A DNA stretch of 5,268 nucleotides from Deinococcales bacterium (lineage in GTDB: Bacteria; Deinococcota; Deinococci; Deinococcales; Deinococcaceae): the NCBI GenBank assembly GCA_025359705.1, contig JANYFS010000060.1, positions 1 to 5,268 on the forward strand. Reading direction: 5' to 3'. Made by a program: the position numbers and the translations under genes. Positions 4,362 to 5,268 of this stretch are shown one piece after another. Numbering within the stretch: the first letter of the stretch is position 1; each line of letters begins with the position of its first letter. Below the pieces are notes generated by a model, which saw only the letters and a list, made by a program, of their open reading frames with translations, made no database searches and was not told the DNA's origin.

Positions 4362-4391
4362 AGAATATCAATAATAGATATAAATAGTCAA
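4362..4391 (-). promoter_or_regulatory. Leftward promoter of the zinc-ribbon operon
   Basis: On the minus strand TTGACT (complement of 4386-4391), an 18-base spacer and TATTCT (complement of 4362-4367). The -35 matches five of six consensus bases and the -10 four of six. Dyad O1 overlaps the last three bases of the -10 box and most of the spacer; dyad O2 begins at the outer base of the -35. Confidence 0.6.
4365..4381. promoter_or_regulatory. Operator dyad O1 (ATATC-N7-GATAT)
   Basis: ATATC-AATAATA-GATAT, a 17-bp dyad whose inner positions also pair except one. It overlaps the leftward -10 box, so binding should repress the zinc-ribbon operon. The likely ligand is the adjacent XRE protein (inference). 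Confidence 0.65.
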
Positions 4392-4407
4392 TATCTCTCA
4401 GTGATAT
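4391..4407. promoter_or_regulatory. Operator dyad O2 (ATATC-N7-GATAT)
   Basis: ATATC-TCTCAGT-GATAT, with the same 17-bp architecture as O1 and the same one-pair mismatch position, centred 26 bp from it. It overlaps the rightward -10 box by three bases, consistent with autoregulation of the XRE gene. Confidence 0.65.
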
Positions 4408-4410
4408 ACT
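4402..4410 (+). promoter_or_regulatory. Extended -10 promoter of the XRE gene, leaderless
   Basis: TG-A-TATACT is an extended -10 element with no good -35. The box ends seven bases before the ATG at 4418, so transcription should start at or next to the start codon. GAGGGG at 4412-4417 touches the ATG and is too close to act as a normal ribosome site, which supports leaderless initiation. Confidence 0.6.
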
Positions 4411-4417
4411 CGAGGGG

Positions 4418-4636
4418 ATGAATGACCAGATCAGAGAGAAGGTACGAGAGGTAATGAAGGCTCGAGGCATGACCCAAAAGGCTTTGGGTGAACAGGTGGG
4501 CATGAAGCAACCGAACATAGCGCGGCTACTGGGAACGAACAAAGGCAGTGGGGCCATACCCGAACAGTGGGCGCGGGTGTTGGAAGTGCTTGATTTGCAC
4601 CTCGAGGCTTTGACCAACCAAAGCAAAGAGGAATGA
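4418..4636 (+). CDS. XRE-family helix-turn-helix repressor (72 aa)
   Basis: A Cro/CI-type DNA-binding protein. Residues 5-63 form the five-helix domain. MTQKALGEQVGM (residues 18-29) is the positioning helix and turn, and KQPNIARLLGTNKGSG (30-45) is the recognition helix and following loop. IPEQWARVLEVLDLHLEAL (47-65) forms the last helices, a layout usual for short phage and toxin-antitoxin-type XRE proteins of 65-80 residues. There is no peptidase or dimerisation domain. The ATG at 4418 follows an extended -10 box by seven bases and is probably leaderless. Operator O2 overlaps that promoter and O1 the divergent one, so the protein probably represses both itself and the zinc-ribbon operon. 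Its stop overlaps the next frame as ATGA. The family call is strong; target and inducer are inferred. Confidence 0.85.
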   Translation: MNDQIREKVREVMKARGMTQKALGEQVGMKQPNIARLLGTNKGSGAIPEQWARVLEVLDLHLEALTNQSKEE

Positions 4637-4839
4637 AGCGGCTCGAGGGCAAAATGTCGGAAAATGTCGGTATAAAACACGCAAAGTATATGCACTTTAA
4701 AGAACGCGAAAAACCACGGCTAGGCCATGCTTTAAGAGGGTTGCTCGAGGTACAAAAACATATCAAAATACTATCTCCAAAACATAAAATATTCGTGCCA
4801 AAAATATACACTCGAGGGAACGCGAAATACACCGTGTAG
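4633..4839 (+). CDS. Hypothetical protein (68 aa) with degraded terminase small-subunit-like segments
   Basis: The ATG overlaps the XRE stop (ATGA), so it should be translated with the repressor. Residues 40-56 (VQKHIKILSPKHKIFVP) closely parallel AQKYVKTLAPRHKIFIL in the fragment starting at 3503, and the following YTRGNAKYTV resembles the Y-L-x2-G-N-A-T core. The match then breaks by frameshift and a stop at 4839; the expected continuation (SMALSGPQVDAKTYRLSN) lies in the frame of 4841. Residues 20-35 may be an earlier copy of the same core. The frame is open and basic, but probably a remnant translated by coupling rather than a functional terminase. It contains the 10-bp tandem duplication at 4651-4670. 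Confidence 0.4.
   Translation: MKRLEGKMSENVGIKHAKYMHFKEREKPRLGHALRGLLEVQKHIKILSPKHKIFVPKIYTRGNAKYTV
4651..4670. repeat. 10-bp perfect tandem duplication
   Basis: AAAATGTCGG occurs twice back to back, near the start of the 68-codon frame. Being ten bases, it shifts the reading frame relative to an unduplicated ancestor. Confidence 0.85.
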
Positions 4840-5000
4840 CATGGCTTTAAGCGGCCCTCAAGTGGATGCAAAAACATATAGATTATCTAATTTTTTTTCA
4901 GTTCGTTTTCACTGCGCTCGAGGGGATAGCGAACGTCGGCAACCCGTCGGTAAAAATGGCCCTATCTTGCTTGAGTCTTCCAAATCATTTGCTGTACCTT
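4802..5000 (+). pseudogene. Frame-shifted terminase small-subunit-like remnants
   Basis: Two overlapping frames continue the pattern lost in the frame ending at 4839. The frame from 4802 gives KYTLEGTRNTPCSMALSG and then QVDAKTYRLSN. The frame from 4866 gives MQKHIDYLIFFQFVFTALEG and then NVGNPSVKMALS. Both echo the small-terminase consensus F-V-x2-Y-L-E-G-x-N-x-T-x-A-A-L-x-A-G-Y and the QKHI/QKYV segment found at 3620 and 4750. Neither frame has a ribosome site, and they interrupt each other. They are best read as decayed tandem copies of the domain at 3503-3730. A search might instead reveal another repeated phage domain. Confidence 0.4.
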
Positions 5001-5010
5001 GCTGTACCTT
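4991..5010. repeat. 10-bp perfect tandem duplication
   Basis: GCTGTACCTT occurs twice back to back at the end of the decayed repeat region, the second 10-bp duplication within 350 bp. Confidence 0.85.
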
Positions 5011-5110
5011 TCCGACTACCCGCGACACTGCTCAAATCTTCAATTTGAATGATGCGGCTCGAGGGGTATAAACTGTTGAAACTTCCCCCAAAACATGTAA
5101 GCCAAGCACG

Positions 5111-5144
5111 CCAACAGTGCATAACTAGAATTATGCACTGTTGG
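5111..5144. promoter_or_regulatory. Inverted repeat with a perfect 14-bp stem upstream of the last gene
   Basis: CCAACAGTGCATAA (5111-5124), six-base loop CTAGAA, TTATGCACTGTTGG (5131-5144). No T-run follows on either strand, so it is unlikely to be a terminator. It ends 39 bp before the -10 box of the gene at 5196, a position suited to a regulator-binding or attachment site. Nothing in 5011-5110 looks like a gene. Confidence 0.6.
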
Positions 5145-5183
5145 AATGACTCAGCGCAAAGTCTTATAAATCTATTTTCAGAG

Positions 5184-5189
5184 TATAAT
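5184..5189 (+). promoter_or_regulatory. Consensus -10 box, leaderless promoter of the last gene
   Basis: TATAAT six bases before the ATG at 5196; no convincing -35 at 16-18 bp. The spacing implies that transcription starts at or very near the start codon. Confidence 0.55.
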
Positions 5190-5195
5190 TTAGCC

Positions 5196-5268
5196 ATGCC
5201 TAACCCTAACCCTCCAACCCAACAGCTTGGCCCCTACCAATTCCGAAAGAGAAACCCCCTCGAGCGCC
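5196..5268 (+). CDS. 5' end of an unidentified gene, truncated by the window edge
   Basis: The ATG at 5196 opens a frame running to the end of the window (24 complete codons): MPNPNPPTQQLG, then PYQFRKRNPLER. No Shine-Dalgarno sequence precedes it, but a perfect TATAAT lies six bases upstream, as for leaderless genes, and a long inverted repeat lies further upstream. The N-terminus is Pro/Asn-rich and then basic, with no signal peptide. It may be an early phage or island protein, but too little is visible to name a family. Its last codons include a CTCGAG site read as Leu-Glu. Confidence 0.55.
   Translation, partial: MPNPNPPTQQLGPYQFRKRNPLER

Larger units (their letters stand above)
4702..5010 (+). 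repeat. Tandem repeat of about 116 bp, roughly three diverged units
   Basis: GAACGCGAAA at 4702 and 4818, and CAAAAACATAT at 4753 and 4869, share an offset of 116, and the intervening DNA aligns (ATGCTTTAAG at 4727, ATGGCTTTAAG at 4841). A third, more diverged unit starts at GAACG 4931 (AATGGC at 4954). DNA before 4702 also aligns with the end of unit 1. The period is not a multiple of three, so each unit is read in a new frame. Confidence 0.65.
24..5264. repeat. Dispersed highly iterated palindrome CTCGAG (about 52 copies)
   Basis: I count about 52 exact CTCGAG copies, from 24-29 to 5259-5264, spread over coding and non-coding DNA. Examples are 24, 66, 204, 252, 294, 355, 378 and 418 in the first gene; 2330 and 2400 in a direct repeat; and 4409, 4461, 4601 and 4642 around the XRE gene. 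At least four are extended to CCCTCGAGGG (416, 1190, 1789, 3439). Inside genes it is read in all frames: Leu-Glu, Ser-Ser/Ser-Arg, or Pro-Arg-Gly. Sites are absent from 738-1021, 1393-1790 and 2406-2906. Near-misses such as TTCGAG (about 696 and 939) look like decayed copies. The distribution resembles highly iterated palindromes such as cyanobacterial HIP1. Its function here is unknown. Confidence 0.95.

Noticed and set aside
4195..4877. Long minus-strand frames of 166 and 148 codons across the switch region
   Set aside because: They are antisense to the XRE gene and cross the promoter region; the His/Pro-rich translation is the shadow of the Thr-rich and GGT-rich sense sequence.

Overview
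Organism and overall character. The window is bacterial or from a bacterial mobile element, and looks like a gene-poor accessory region with a prophage flavour. Its most striking property is the palindrome CTCGAG. I count about 52 exact copies in 5268 bases, roughly one per 100 bases, against about 1.3 expected for a random hexamer. Copies lie inside genes, between genes and in terminator loops. Two genes (starts at 4418 and 5196) have a -10 box 6-7 bases before the start codon, as in leaderless mRNAs. Such mRNAs are common in Deinococcota, so a Meiothermus- or Deinococcus-like host is a low-confidence guess. No housekeeping gene, rRNA or tRNA is present to fix the taxonomy.

Layout. (a) 1-740: two overlapping rightward genes, a four-cysteine protein open at the left edge and a 66-residue basic protein, closed by an intrinsic terminator. 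(b) 741-2520: almost 1.8 kb with no convincing gene. It holds a possible short transcription unit (promoter about 837-865, terminator 1014-1039), a roughly 120-bp degenerate tandem repeat (1458-1750), a good terminator (1856-1887), a cluster of hairpin modules (1891-2108) and a 70-bp-spaced direct repeat (2297-2408). (c) 2522-3067, leftward: a 181-residue secreted protein. Its 3' two thirds are AT-rich and lack CTCGAG. (d) 3141-3305: a second cluster of the same hairpin elements, so the secreted-protein gene sits between two related clusters. (e) 3503-3730: the N-terminal domain of a phage terminase small-subunit-like protein, cut off by the oppositely oriented gene pair 4340-3715. (f) 3715-4636: a divergent control region. 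A leftward pair (zinc-ribbon protein and a small helical protein, ATGA overlap) faces a rightward XRE-type repressor gene. Two 17-bp dyads of the form ATATC-N7-GATAT between them overlap the two -10 boxes. (g) 4633-5010: a 68-codon frame overlapping the repressor gene runs into about three tandem, frame-shifted copies of a roughly 116-bp unit whose translations again resemble the terminase small-subunit domain. (h) 5111-5268: a 14-bp-stem inverted repeat, a leaderless promoter and the first 24 codons of a gene leaving the window.

How it fits together. The XRE gene and its operators look like a self-regulating switch of phage or element type that also controls the leftward zinc-ribbon operon. 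The terminase-like fragments suggest an eroding prophage. The main candidates for something undescribed are the hairpin modules with a shared 17-bp leader (GTGYTGGATRGGGTTTT) and a constant CAAAAAC loop, and the extreme CTCGAG density. All similarity statements come from reading motifs by eye; no database search was possible.
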